This document shows positions 7,942 through 16,044 of a stretch of 38,711 nucleotides of DNA, in pieces. The stretch is from an uncultured Nitrospira sp. (GTDB lineage: Bacteria > Nitrospirota > Nitrospiria > Nitrospirales > Nitrospiraceae), in assembly GCA_946479785.1 (NCBI GenBank), contig CAMLHQ010000025.1, positions 1 through 38,711 of the forward strand, read 5' to 3'. The notes beneath the pieces were generated by a model. It ran no database searches, was not told the DNA's origin, and saw only the letters and a program-made list of their open reading frames with translations. The position numbers and the translations under genes are program-made. Every line of letters starts with the position of its first letter. Within the stretch, counting starts at the first letter, position 1.

Positions 7942-9381
7942 TTGCAGGGACCACGTCCATTTCTCATCGGCGGCCAGTGGCGCCAGGGGAACACAGCCGC
8001 TCCTGTACACGATCCCTTCACCGGGAAAGTCTTTGCCGAAGTCTCGCAAGCGAGCGAGACCGATGCCGAGGCGGCGATCCAATCGACGGCTGACGCAGCC
8101 AAGGCGATGGCAGACCTTCCCTCTCACGCTCGCTACCATCTTCTCCAGAAAATCGCCGGATCGCTCCATGATCGCCGTGAGGAATTCGCCCGCGTAATGA
8201 CCGCTGAAGCAGGAAAGCCGATCACGGACGCCAGGCGGGAAGTGAATCGGGCCGTTCAGACCTTCACTGTGGCGGCGGAAGAAGCCAAGCGCATTCCAGG
8301 TGACGTGATTCCACTGGATTGGACGCCTGGAACCGATTCCCATCTGGGCATCCTCCGCCGGTTTCCGATCGGTCCTATCCTGGGCATCACCCCGTTTAAT
8401 TTTCCGTTGAATCTTGTCGCTCATAAGGTCGCGCCCGCCCTGGCAGCTGGCAATCCGATCCTTATCAAGCCGGCCCCGCAAACACCGTTGACGGCGCTGT
8501 TGCTGGGAGAAGTGGCGGTGGAAGCTGGGCTGCCTCCCGGCGGCCTCAACGTCCTTCCGTGCGACAATCGCGTGGCGGAGCGATTGGTCGTCGATCCACG
8601 CTTCAGGCTTCTGAGCTTTACCGGTAGCGCAGCGGTGGGGTGGATGCTGAAGGAAAAATGCGGAAAGAAAAAGGTGGTGTTGGAATTAGGCGGCAATGCC
8701 GGCGTCATCATCGAGCCGGACGCCGACTTGGACTTCGCGGCGCAACGTTGCGCCGCCGGTGGATTCGGCTATGCCGGCCAAACGTGCATTTCCGTCCAAC
8801 GAATCTTCGTCCACCACTCCATTACCGATCTCTTTACGACGAAATTGTTGCTCCAAGTCGCCCGTTTGAAAGCCGGCGACCCCAGTGACGATGCCACGGT
8901 GGTCGGGCCTCTGATTGACCAGAAGGCGGCGCATCGCGTGGAGGAATGGATCGGGGAAGCGGTCGCGCAAGGCGCGCGTCTGCTGTTAGGCGGCAAACGC
9001 ATGGGCTCGGTTGTGGAAGCCACCGTGTTGTCCAATGTCACACCGTCGATGAAGGTTTCCTGCCAGGAAGTCTTTGGGCCGGTGGTCACGGTCACGCCTT
9101 ATCGTCACTTCGATGAAGCAATTCAGGTGCTGAACCGCTCCGACTACGGGTTACAAGCCGGTGTCTTCACGCAGGATGTCAACAAAGTGTTTCACGCGTT
9201 CCGGCATGTGGAGGTCGGGACCGTCCTTGCCAACGAGGTTCCCACATTCCGGGCTGACCATATGCCATACGGCGGAGTGAAGGATTCCGGCATGGGTCGT
9301 GAGGGCCTGCGGTCGGCCATCGAAGATATGACCGAACCCCGGTTACTCGTAATGAATCTCAGGCCGCCGATGGACGCTTAG
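7942..9381 (+). CDS. NAD(P)-dependent aldehyde dehydrogenase
   Basis: A 479-residue ALDH-superfamily enzyme oxidising an aldehyde to the acid in the cytosol. The catalytic cysteine is C282 in Y-A-G-Q-T-C-I-S-V-Q. The general base is E248 in V-L-E-L-G-G-N. The P-F-N-F-P-L-N-L cofactor-binding motif is near residue 153. The I-S-V-Q-R-I-F-V context recalls the lactaldehyde/glyceraldehyde-3-phosphate branch, so substrate is open. Its position beside polyamine genes makes an aminoaldehyde such as 4-aminobutanal a reasonable guess. Translation starts at TTG 7942, preceded by GGAG at 7931-7934. Confidence 0.9.
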   Translation: MQGPRPFLIGGQWRQGNTAAPVHDPFTGKVFAEVSQASETDAEAAIQSTADAAKAMADLPSHARYHLLQKIAGSLHDRREEFARVMTAEAGKPITDARREVNRAVQTFTVAAEEAKRIPGDVIPLDWTPGTDSHLGILRRFPIGPILGITPFNFPLNLVAHKVAPALAAGNPILIKPAPQTPLTALLLGEVAVEAGLPPGGLNVLPCDNRVAERLVVDPRFRLLSFTGSAAVGWMLKEKCGKKKVVLELGGNAGVIIEPDADLDFAAQRCAAGGFGYAGQTCISVQRIFVHHSITDLFTTKLLLQVARLKAGDPSDDATVVGPLIDQKAAHRVEEWIGEAVAQGARLLLGGKRMGSVVEATVLSNVTPSMKVSCQEVFGPVVTVTPYRHFDEAIQVLNRSDYGLQAGVFTQDVNKVFHAFRHVEVGTVLANEVPTFRADHMPYGGVKDSGMGREGLRSAIEDMTEPRLLVMNLRPPMDA

Positions 9382-9529
9382 CAGAAAAATCGTACGGCAT
9401 ATTGCGATCCGCGGGCATTCTTGATACAACAGCGACCCTGTGCCAATAGAAATCTCGCCGTGGGCTTGACGATTCAGCGGGCAAAGACTCGCCCCGCCGC
9501 TCGTCGGAGGAAGTAAGGGAGAAGAGACG

Positions 9530-10099
9530 ATGGTACCTACGCATATGTTTCTGACCAGAGGAGTCGGCGTACACCGGGAGAAGCTGGCCTCCTTCGAGCA
9601 AGCGCTGCGCAGCGCCGGTGTCGCTTACTGTAACCTCGTCAGTGTCTCGTCGATCTTACCTCCCAATTGCAAAATCATTCCACGAAAGCGCGGGGAGACT
9701 TTGTTGAACCCGGGCGAGATCACGCACTGCGTGATGGCGCGTTCGGAAACCAACGAGCGGAACCGATTGATTTCCGCTTCCATCGGCTTGGCGATTCCGA
9801 CGGATCGCCGCACGTACGGGTATCTTTCGGAACATCACGCCCACGGCGAAACTGACGAAGAGACCGGCGAATACACAGAAGATCTTGCCGCGCAGATGTT
9901 GGCGACGACCTTGGGCGTGGAATTCGATCCGAACATCGCCTGGAAAGAACGAGAACAAGTGTTCAAGATGGGCGGTAAAATCGTGCGCACACTGAATATT
10001 ACACAGTCGGCGATTGGAAAGCCCGGACGGTGGACGACTGTCGTCGCATTGGCAGTGTTCATTCCTCTAGAGAATCTACCGAAACGGAGCCGCCGCTAA
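9530..10099 (+). CDS. pdaD: Pyruvoyl-dependent arginine decarboxylase
   Basis: A 189-residue proenzyme of the PvlArgDC family. It should cleave itself between Ser40 and Ser41 in V-S-V-S-S-I-L-P-P, converting Ser41 to the pyruvoyl cofactor. This matches the V-S-S-I-x-P-P site of the archaeal enzyme. Other family landmarks are G-E-x-x-x-C-V-M-A-R and G-Y-L-S-E-H-H-A. It decarboxylates arginine to agmatine and needs no PLP. The agmatinase gene follows after 60 nt, completing arginine to putrescine. A GGGAGAAG ribosome-binding site precedes the ATG. This archaeal-type enzyme has a patchy bacterial distribution. Confidence 0.93.
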   Translation: MVPTHMFLTRGVGVHREKLASFEQALRSAGVAYCNLVSVSSILPPNCKIIPRKRGETLLNPGEITHCVMARSETNERNRLISASIGLAIPTDRRTYGYLSEHHAHGETDEETGEYTEDLAAQMLATTLGVEFDPNIAWKEREQVFKMGGKIVRTLNITQSAIGKPGRWTTVVALAVFIPLENLPKRSRR

Positions 10100-10159
10100 A
10101 CACGCCTGACAGAAGTGGGCCGCGCAGTGGCCCATCCCGCAGCCTGTGAGTACATACCC

Positions 10160-11092
10160 ATGACGCTTCCCGCCGGATGGGAAGGCTATCAGCATAACTT
10201 CCTGGGGCTTGAAGAACCCTGGTGTCACCCGGATCAAGCGGGTGTTTACGTCCTTCCCGCACCCTACGAACATACCTCGAGTTATGTGCCTGGCTCGGAT
10301 CAAGGACCCTCCGCCATCATCGAGGCCTCGCATCAGGTCGAGTGTTATGACGAGATGCTTCGCTGCGAACCCTTTCGCGATTGGGGTGGAATTGCGACGG
10401 TCACCCCGCTCGATCTCAGGGGGAAGGTCGACCGAGAGGCTGTGGAAGCAATCGAGGGTTTTGTACGCCCTCATGTCGGAGCCGGTCGATTCATCGTCAC
10501 GCTGACCGGCGAGCACACGGGTGCCTTGGGAGCCATCAGGGCCCATGCGAAACGTTATCCTAATCTGAACGTCGTCCAGATTGATGCGCACGGCGATCTG
10601 CGCCATGCCTACCAAGACAATCCTTACAGCCATGCGAGTGTCATGGCGCGTGTCGTCGACGACGGCTTGCCGTTGGTTCAGGTCGGTATCAGGTCGATCT
10701 GTCCGGAAGAAATCGAACGAATTACAAGCAGCGATCGCATTTCCACGTTCTTTGCCGCTCAGCTTTTGGATCCTTCCGGTCCTTATGAGGGGAAGTCCCC
10801 GCGTTGGATTCCCGATGTCGTCAAGGCCTGCCGCGGCCCGGTCTATTTAACGTTCGATTGCGACGGCCTCGATGCCTCATTGGTTCCTGCTCTGGGCACG
10901 CCGGAGCCCGGTGGGCTCGGCTGGTACGATACGCTGAATCTCATCACAGCGCTCGCCGATGGGCCCGGCATTCTCGGGATGGACGTCAGTGAGATTGCCC
11001 CGATCGAAGGATTCGTGGCTCCGCAGTTTTGCATTGCGCGTTTGATCTACCGAATTCTCGGCCGTGTTCGGGCTGGCCGCCGCGTTCACTGA
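10160..11092 (+). CDS. speB: Agmatinase / ureohydrolase
   Basis: A ureohydrolase of about 310 residues that should hydrolyse agmatine to putrescine and urea. Metal-binding motifs are present: G-E-H-T-G-A (GGDH equivalent), I-D-A-H-G-D-L-R, S-H-A-S-V, and F-D-C-D-G-L-D-A-S followed by G-T-P-E-P-G-G-L. These are the Mn2+ ligands of arginase/agmatinase enzymes. A GTG start at 10115 is possible and would add 15 residues; ATG 10160 gives the usual N-terminus (M-T-L-P-A-G-W-E-G). Close linkage to pdaD favours agmatine as substrate over arginine or guanidinobutyrate, though sequence alone cannot decide. Confidence 0.9.
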   Translation: MTLPAGWEGYQHNFLGLEEPWCHPDQAGVYVLPAPYEHTSSYVPGSDQGPSAIIEASHQVECYDEMLRCEPFRDWGGIATVTPLDLRGKVDREAVEAIEGFVRPHVGAGRFIVTLTGEHTGALGAIRAHAKRYPNLNVVQIDAHGDLRHAYQDNPYSHASVMARVVDDGLPLVQVGIRSICPEEIERITSSDRISTFFAAQLLDPSGPYEGKSPRWIPDVVKACRGPVYLTFDCDGLDASLVPALGTPEPGGLGWYDTLNLITALADGPGILGMDVSEIAPIEGFVAPQFCIARLIYRILGRVRAGRRVH

Positions 11093-11109
11093 AGGGCCTA
11101 CCTTCTGCT

Positions 11110-11859
11110 GTGACAGATACCATCCGCATCAATAAATTCTTTACCCAGCACGGCATCTGTTCGCGGCGCGAGGCCGATCGTCTTGTTGAGGCCGGACGTG
11201 TCACGATCAACGCAGTCGTCGCGAAGCTCGGCGATCAGGTCGGGCCTCGCGACGTGATTGCCCGCGATGGGCAGGTCATTCCCTGGGGGCAGGCGTCGAT
11301 TTACATCAAGTATCACAAGCCTGTCGGCGTGACGACGACGAGCGAAGCCCACGTTCCGCGCAATATTGTTGCGGAGATCGGCCACCCGGAACGGATTTTC
11401 CCGATCGGGCGGCTCGATAAAGATTCCTCGGGCTTGATTCTCTTGACCAACGATGGCGACATCGTGAACGAGATTTTGCGGACCGAGTTTGGTCATGAAC
11501 GGGAATACGAAGTCCTGTTGGATCGCCCGTATGATCAAACCTTTCTTGATCGCATGGCGGCGGGAGTCGTCATCCTTGGGAGCAGGACCAAGCCGTGCCG
11601 GACCGAACGTCTCGGGCCCAAACGGTTTCGAATCATTTTGACGGAGGGACGCAATCGGCAAATTCGGCGGATGTCTCGGGCGCTGGGATACCGTGTGGTT
11701 GCGTTGCATCGCGTTCGCATCATGCATCTGACCCTTGCCGGATTGCCGGCGGGGAGTTGGAAAGTGCTGACGCAAGGTGAAAAGAAGGAACTTTTCCAAG
11801 CCGTTCAACGTGATCAGAGGCAGGGCAGCAGCGATGCCGAAGCAGATTCTGGTCGCTAG
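11110..11859 (+). CDS. RluF-like rRNA/tRNA pseudouridine synthase
   Basis: About 250 residues. An S4 RNA-binding domain at the N-terminus (R-I-N-K-F-F-T-Q-H-G-I-C-S-R-R-E-A-D) is followed by an RsuA/RluB/RluE/RluF-type catalytic domain. The catalytic Asp lies in F-P-I-G-R-L-D-K-D-S-S-G-L-I-L-L-T-N-D-G-D. Later segments (G-V-V-I-L-G, then G-R-N-R-Q-I-R-R-M) resemble E. coli RluF more than RsuA. It should convert uridine to pseudouridine in 23S rRNA or tRNA. GTG 11110 is the likely start because the open frame farther upstream overlaps agmatinase. It lies 17 nt after that gene and may be co-transcribed. Confidence 0.88.
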   Translation: MTDTIRINKFFTQHGICSRREADRLVEAGRVTINAVVAKLGDQVGPRDVIARDGQVIPWGQASIYIKYHKPVGVTTTSEAHVPRNIVAEIGHPERIFPIGRLDKDSSGLILLTNDGDIVNEILRTEFGHEREYEVLLDRPYDQTFLDRMAAGVVILGSRTKPCRTERLGPKRFRIILTEGRNRQIRRMSRALGYRVVALHRVRIMHLTLAGLPAGSWKVLTQGEKKELFQAVQRDQRQGSSDAEADSGR

Positions 11860-11864
11860 AAATT

Positions 11865-12647
11865 TTACGCGGGGCGCTGCTGATCGCCGGCGGTCCGGAG
11901 GGGCAAGGCCGGACGCAGCGGTTGCGGAGCAGATTCGGATGACAGGTCTGCGTCGTTCTGGCGCGGGGCGCGGGGTTTGGTCAAGAACAAATTGAGCAAG
12001 GCGATGAAGAAACTTCCTCCTACCAGCATCACGCTCGTCCACTGAATCGCTTTCGTCCCTTCGTCCCTCATATCTTTGGCCACGTCGGCGACGGTATCGA
12101 GCAGTCGGTCCAAGGCCAGGCTGACCTGGATCATCTTGGGACCGCCATTATCGGCGGCATGTTCCTCTGCCTTGCGTCGAAGACGATCACGTTCCGCTTG
12201 AGAGGGAGCGTTCCACACTCGTGACAGGAGATCAATCGTCGTACTGGCCACCGAAAAGTACTGATCGAGACTTTTGCGGACGGCTTCGATGTCTTCCGGT
12301 TCGCTTCTACCACTACGTGAAACGCGAAGCCCGGCGGCTGCATAGCGATCCACGGCCAGTTGTACGCGTGCCCGTTGTCCAGGGAGCGATTCCGTGATGC
12401 GCTCAAAGTCTTTCTTACTGTCTGCTTCTAAAGCGCGGATGATCGTATTACGGTAGCGCATGACATCCGCAGAGATGTGAGCAAGATCCGCCGCTCCGAG
12501 GGTGTACTCGGTATACATGATGCGCAGGTCCTGATCGACGCCGCTGAGGGCTCCGCCGCTCATCCAGCCGAGACCTGCAATCAGGAGGCTGATCAGTACC
12601 TGTGATCCGCTCGGACGGAACGAGCGCAGCCACCGAAAGAGAAACAC
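11865..12647 (-). CDS. Two-helix membrane protein, four-helix-bundle sensor-like, no output domain
   Basis: A 260-residue protein with one transmembrane helix near residues 15-35 and another near 205-225. Between them lies an all-helical segment of about 165 residues resembling the periplasmic four-helix-bundle sensor domain of chemoreceptors (4HB_MCP-like). It ends in a short polar, proline-rich cytoplasmic tail without HAMP, methyl-accepting or kinase domain. It is the last gene of the HlyD-TolC-ABC operon, 10 nt after the ABC gene. It may be a sensor or accessory subunit of that exporter; this is inference. Confidence 0.75.
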   Translation of the reverse strand: MFLFRWLRSFRPSGSQVLISLLIAGLGWMSGGALSGVDQDLRIMYTEYTLGAADLAHISADVMRYRNTIIRALEADSKKDFERITESLPGQRARVQLAVDRYAAAGLRVSRSGRSEPEDIEAVRKSLDQYFSVASTTIDLLSRVWNAPSQAERDRLRRKAEEHAADNGGPKMIQVSLALDRLLDTVADVAKDMRDEGTKAIQWTSVMLVGGSFFIALLNLFLTKPRAPRQNDADLSSESAPQPLRPALPLRTAGDQQRPA

Positions 12648-12657
12648 AGGCTCCTCC

Positions 12658-14325
12658 TTATTCCAAAATCAGCCGCCGATCAACGTGCGGCGTCAAGTTC
12701 GGATCATTCGACACAAAAAGCACCGACCAGGGTTCATCTTTGGAACACAGCCGCCGGAGCAGCGTCTCGCGCAGGACGGGCTGCAAGTTGTGGATGATGC
12801 CGTCGAAGATCAGGATCTGCGGACGGCTCAGAATGGCGCGGGCCAGCAAGATGCGCATGATGTGCGTCGGAGCCAAGATTTTTCCGGGAGCCCGAATGGG
12901 CGTCTTGAGCCCCTGCGGGAGCGCATCCACATCTTCTTCCAGTTCTGCAAAGCGCAGGGCCCAACGGACGTCACTGTGCGGGATGTAAGAGCGGCCTAGC
13001 ACAATGTTGTCCTCGATCGTGCCTTCGAACAACGTCAATTGTGAATCAATCATGAAGCCGCGGCAGCGATTGATGGCGTGCATGTCGATGTGGCGAAGAT
13101 CGACGCCGTTGTACCGAATGACCCCGCTCGTCGGAGCCTCGAGTCCTGCCAATACGCGGGCCAGAGCCGTCTTGGCCGCCGTCGTCCTCGCGTAGATGCC
13201 GATCTTTTCGCCGGGAGTCACTTCCAGATTGAACCGTTCGAAGATCGCCGGTACCCCCGGATGGTGAATCGCAAGATCTTTACACGTTACACGAATACCG
13301 TGCACGGTAGGATCGGGAAGGGGAACAGACAAGGTTGCGGAGCTTTGATCTTTCGGGAGTGACAGGACGAAATCCAGCTCGGCCAAGCCGGTCATGAAAT
13401 AGAAGATATGCCCCATGCGTTTGATGACTTCGTCGAAACTGGCCAGCAGTCCGCTCACGACGACTTCGGCGGCGACGAGCTGTCCTAATGTCAATTGGCC
13501 GATCGAGAGCAGCCAAGCGGCGGTGGCGATCAGCCCGCCATGGGCGATCGCTTGCCATCCCACGGATCCCAGATATTGCCGGATGAGAATCCCAAACCTG
13601 GTTTGCCTGGTTTCGATGTATTTGCCGACCAATTCATCCGTGCGTTGCATCAAGATGGCCTGGCTGTCCGTTGCTTTGAAATGCAGTAAGTTGTACGAGA
13701 TCTCCTGCATCCAGTGAAGCGTGTCGTATTTAGCGTGTGACATGTTGATGGTGGCCTTGAGACCCCCGTGCGACAGCAGAAATACGACGTTGAACCCTGC
13801 GAGGAGCAGCGCGTTGTACAGCAAGAAATACGGGTGGTAGAAGACGAGAATGGTCATCCCAACGGCGCCGCCCACCACGACATTGATGAGGTCCACGAGG
13901 AGGACGGAAAGTGCCCGCTGCATGAAGACCGTTTCCATAAAGTGGTTGGCGTAACGGGGCTTGAACCCGAGAAACTGCAAATGTGGAATTTGCTGAGCCA
14001 TCCCGATAGCGACACGGGCGAAGAGTCGCCGTTCCAGTACCTCGACGGCATAATATTGCAATGTGCGGAACGCGCCGACGAAGAGCAGGGCCGCGATCAT
14101 GATGCCGGACAGGGTCACGATGGTCACTGGTTGAATGGCAAAGGCGAACGTGTTGGTCAGCTCCTGGACGGTCAGGGGGACGATCAAGGAGAACAGACCG
14201 ATGGCTAATGAGTAGGAAACGATGAGAGTGAGAACACGGCGCTCGAGATGAAGGAGCAGGCCGACATATCCGACGACCGACTGGAACAGGTTTGGTTGAT
14301 CGTTAACATGACTCTGCACGGACAC
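12658..14325 (-). CDS. ABC exporter (fused membrane and ATPase domains) with degenerate nucleotide-binding domain
   Basis: A 555-residue half-transporter: five to six transmembrane helices (about residues 30-320) followed by an ABC ATPase domain. The layout matches type I secretion/HlyB-like exporters, but catalytic motifs are eroded. Walker A reads A-R-T-T-A-A-K-T, keeping Lys385 but losing the glycines. The signature LSGGQ is replaced by L-A-P-T-H. Walker B is I-L-I-F-D508-G509, lacking the catalytic glutamate. The switch histidine is Asn540. A Q-loop-like S-Q-L-T-L-F-E-G-T-I-E-D-N-I remains. The frame is uninterrupted, so this is a maintained protein. It lies between tolC-like and sensor-like genes and downstream of hlyD, so it should form an envelope-spanning system. 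ATP hydrolysis is doubtful. Confidence 0.88.
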   Translation of the reverse strand: MSVQSHVNDQPNLFQSVVGYVGLLLHLERRVLTLIVSYSLAIGLFSLIVPLTVQELTNTFAFAIQPVTIVTLSGIMIAALLFVGAFRTLQYYAVEVLERRLFARVAIGMAQQIPHLQFLGFKPRYANHFMETVFMQRALSVLLVDLINVVVGGAVGMTILVFYHPYFLLYNALLLAGFNVVFLLSHGGLKATINMSHAKYDTLHWMQEISYNLLHFKATDSQAILMQRTDELVGKYIETRQTRFGILIRQYLGSVGWQAIAHGGLIATAAWLLSIGQLTLGQLVAAEVVVSGLLASFDEVIKRMGHIFYFMTGLAELDFVLSLPKDQSSATLSVPLPDPTVHGIRVTCKDLAIHHPGVPAIFERFNLEVTPGEKIGIYARTTAAKTALARVLAGLEAPTSGVIRYNGVDLRHIDMHAINRCRGFMIDSQLTLFEGTIEDNIVLGRSYIPHSDVRWALRFAELEEDVDALPQGLKTPIRAPGKILAPTHIMRILLARAILSRPQILIFDGIIHNLQPVLRETLLRRLCSKDEPWSVLFVSNDPNLTPHVDRRLILE

Positions 14326-14437
14326 CCGCCTTTTCCTTCAACCGGACGGCACTCTGAGTTCGTCAGAGACTTCCGAAGGAACAGCGCTATCGTCTAACGC
14401 TATCAAAGTACAGAGGAAAAAGCCAACTCTTCCCTAA

Positions 14438-15922
14438 TCAGTCACGCGCCCGATAGGTGACAGGGACAGCCGAAGGCGTCGCCTTTCCCCAGGCGCCGAT
14501 GGCCCATTGATACAGCGCCAAAGCCTTCTGATAGTCGGCTTTAGCGCGAATGACTTGCCCTTCTGAATCCACGGAGTTCCGTTCGCGGAGGTTGACGAAC
14601 AGCACGCTGGTGGCGCCAAGACTAAACCGGAACCGTTCACCCTCCTCCAGCGTTTTGGCCAGACGGAGCGACTCTACTGCCGCGGCAATCCGTTCTTTGG
14701 CCCGCTCAATGGCCGACAAGGCATTGTCCACATCAATCACAACCTGTTGCTCACGGAATTTTTGTGTCAGCACAAAACGATCGGCCTTTCCCTGGGCCTC
14801 CAGGACCTCGCCTCGGCTCTTCCGTTGAAGAATAGGAATCTTGAGCTCGAGCCCGAAACGATAGCCCAGGCCTAACACGAACTTCTCGGGTGCGCGCGCC
14901 GGGGCTGCTTCGGCGTCCAGGCTAGGCAGGAGATTGTTTTTTGCCAGTTCGAGATCGATGTTGTTGATCTTCGCCTCAATGTCGATTTCCTTGATCTCCG
15001 GCCGGTCGGCCTTGGCTTGGATCTTGTGAGCCTTGATCGTTTCCGGCGTCGGCACCAACATCTGTGACGGAAAGTCCGGCACCCGCTCCATCGGCGGATT
15101 CATCGGAGCGTTGTTTTCCCACAAAAACATGGACAGTTTAAACTGCTCTTGCTCGACAAAGCGTTGTGCGGCGATTGCGACCTCGCGCCTTCGCTGGACC
15201 TCCTGGTTGGCTTCAACGACGTCGAGCGGGGCCACCGCGCCGGCCTTTGCTCGGCCCTCGACTTGCTTAAAGCGATCCTCTGCGACGCCAACGGCTCTCC
15301 GTTGCACATCGGCAAACTTCGCCGCCGCGACCCAATCCCAGAACTGTGTGGCTGCAGCGAGGAAGAGATCCTGCCGAGTTTGGGCGATTCGTATGTCCGC
15401 GCGGGGGTCCGCAAATTCCGATCGCTGCAGCTCTGCATTGTCCGGATTGACCATGAGTCCGCGCAGCAGAGGAAAGAATCCACCCAGGATCACTTGATTG
15501 TTGCCTCCGCCGAACGACAGGTCGGGAATCTTGGCATCACCGATCGCTTGCCGGATGCCGGCGCCATACTTGAATCCCCACGGGTGCCGGGCCTCCACCA
15601 GCGTGTCGTTGAAACCCACGGTCTGAGTGCCTGCGGCCGGATTCGTGCTGGAGATGAATCGCTCGACCTCTGTATCATTGATCACATTGGGCTCGAAGGC
15701 CCCTAAGGCCTTCAGCATTTTCCCCCGTGCCATGATCTTTTCTGTTCCCGCGCCTTTCAGCAGAGGGTGAGCACGATCGATCCAGGCGTGGATTTCATCG
15801 ACGCTTAACGGTATGGGGGGAAGGCCCTTCGCGTTCGATGGTTCCGCTGCCGTTGCGATGATCGGCAGGACGCCCATGAACGCGAGCAGACCGAGAAGAA
15901 GAAGCAATGATCGATAGCTCAT
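14438..15922 (-). CDS. TolC-family outer membrane efflux protein
   Basis: A protein of about 494 residues with an N-terminal signal peptide (S-L-L-L-L-L-G-L-L-A-F-M-G, cleavage near A-T-A-A-E). A long helical body with two repeated halves is typical of TolC/OEP channels (for example A-V-G-V-A-E-D-R-F-K-Q-V-E-G-R-A and R-V-I-x-A-K-A-D-Y-Q-K-A). It would form the outer-membrane duct for the HlyD/ABC pair. ATG 15922 is chosen over an upstream in-frame start at 15955 because AAAGGAG sits 8 nt before it. It lies between hlyD-like and ABC genes with the same orientation. Confidence 0.88.
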   Translation of the reverse strand: MSYRSLLLLLGLLAFMGVLPIIATAAEPSNAKGLPPIPLSVDEIHAWIDRAHPLLKGAGTEKIMARGKMLKALGAFEPNVINDTEVERFISSTNPAAGTQTVGFNDTLVEARHPWGFKYGAGIRQAIGDAKIPDLSFGGGNNQVILGGFFPLLRGLMVNPDNAELQRSEFADPRADIRIAQTRQDLFLAAATQFWDWVAAAKFADVQRRAVGVAEDRFKQVEGRAKAGAVAPLDVVEANQEVQRRREVAIAAQRFVEQEQFKLSMFLWENNAPMNPPMERVPDFPSQMLVPTPETIKAHKIQAKADRPEIKEIDIEAKINNIDLELAKNNLLPSLDAEAAPARAPEKFVLGLGYRFGLELKIPILQRKSRGEVLEAQGKADRFVLTQKFREQQVVIDVDNALSAIERAKERIAAAVESLRLAKTLEEGERFRFSLGATSVLFVNLRERNSVDSEGQVIRAKADYQKALALYQWAIGAWGKATPSAVPVTYRARD

Positions 15923-15930
15923 AGAGCACA

Positions 15931-15937
15931 CTCCTTT
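15931..15937 (-). promoter_or_regulatory. Ribosome-binding site deciding the tolC-like start
   Basis: AAAGGAG on the minus strand, 8 nt upstream of the ATG at 15922. The in-frame start at 15955 would lie upstream of this site and is therefore unlikely. Confidence 0.75.
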
Positions 15938-16044
15938 CGTAATAGCGGACAACACCGTGCCGCGAGTGTTACGCCGACTGCGGCATGACCATGTTCAGAG
16001 AAAAAGGAGACAGTCGAGACGAGCGAAGAAATACGGCAATGAAC

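Noticed and set aside
6787..8481. A 564-codon open frame on the minus strand opposite the DsbA-like and aldehyde dehydrogenase genes
   Set aside because: Its translation is Arg/His/Gly-rich without domain features, and the plus strand carries clear families with ribosome-binding sites. It is a shadow of GC-rich coding.
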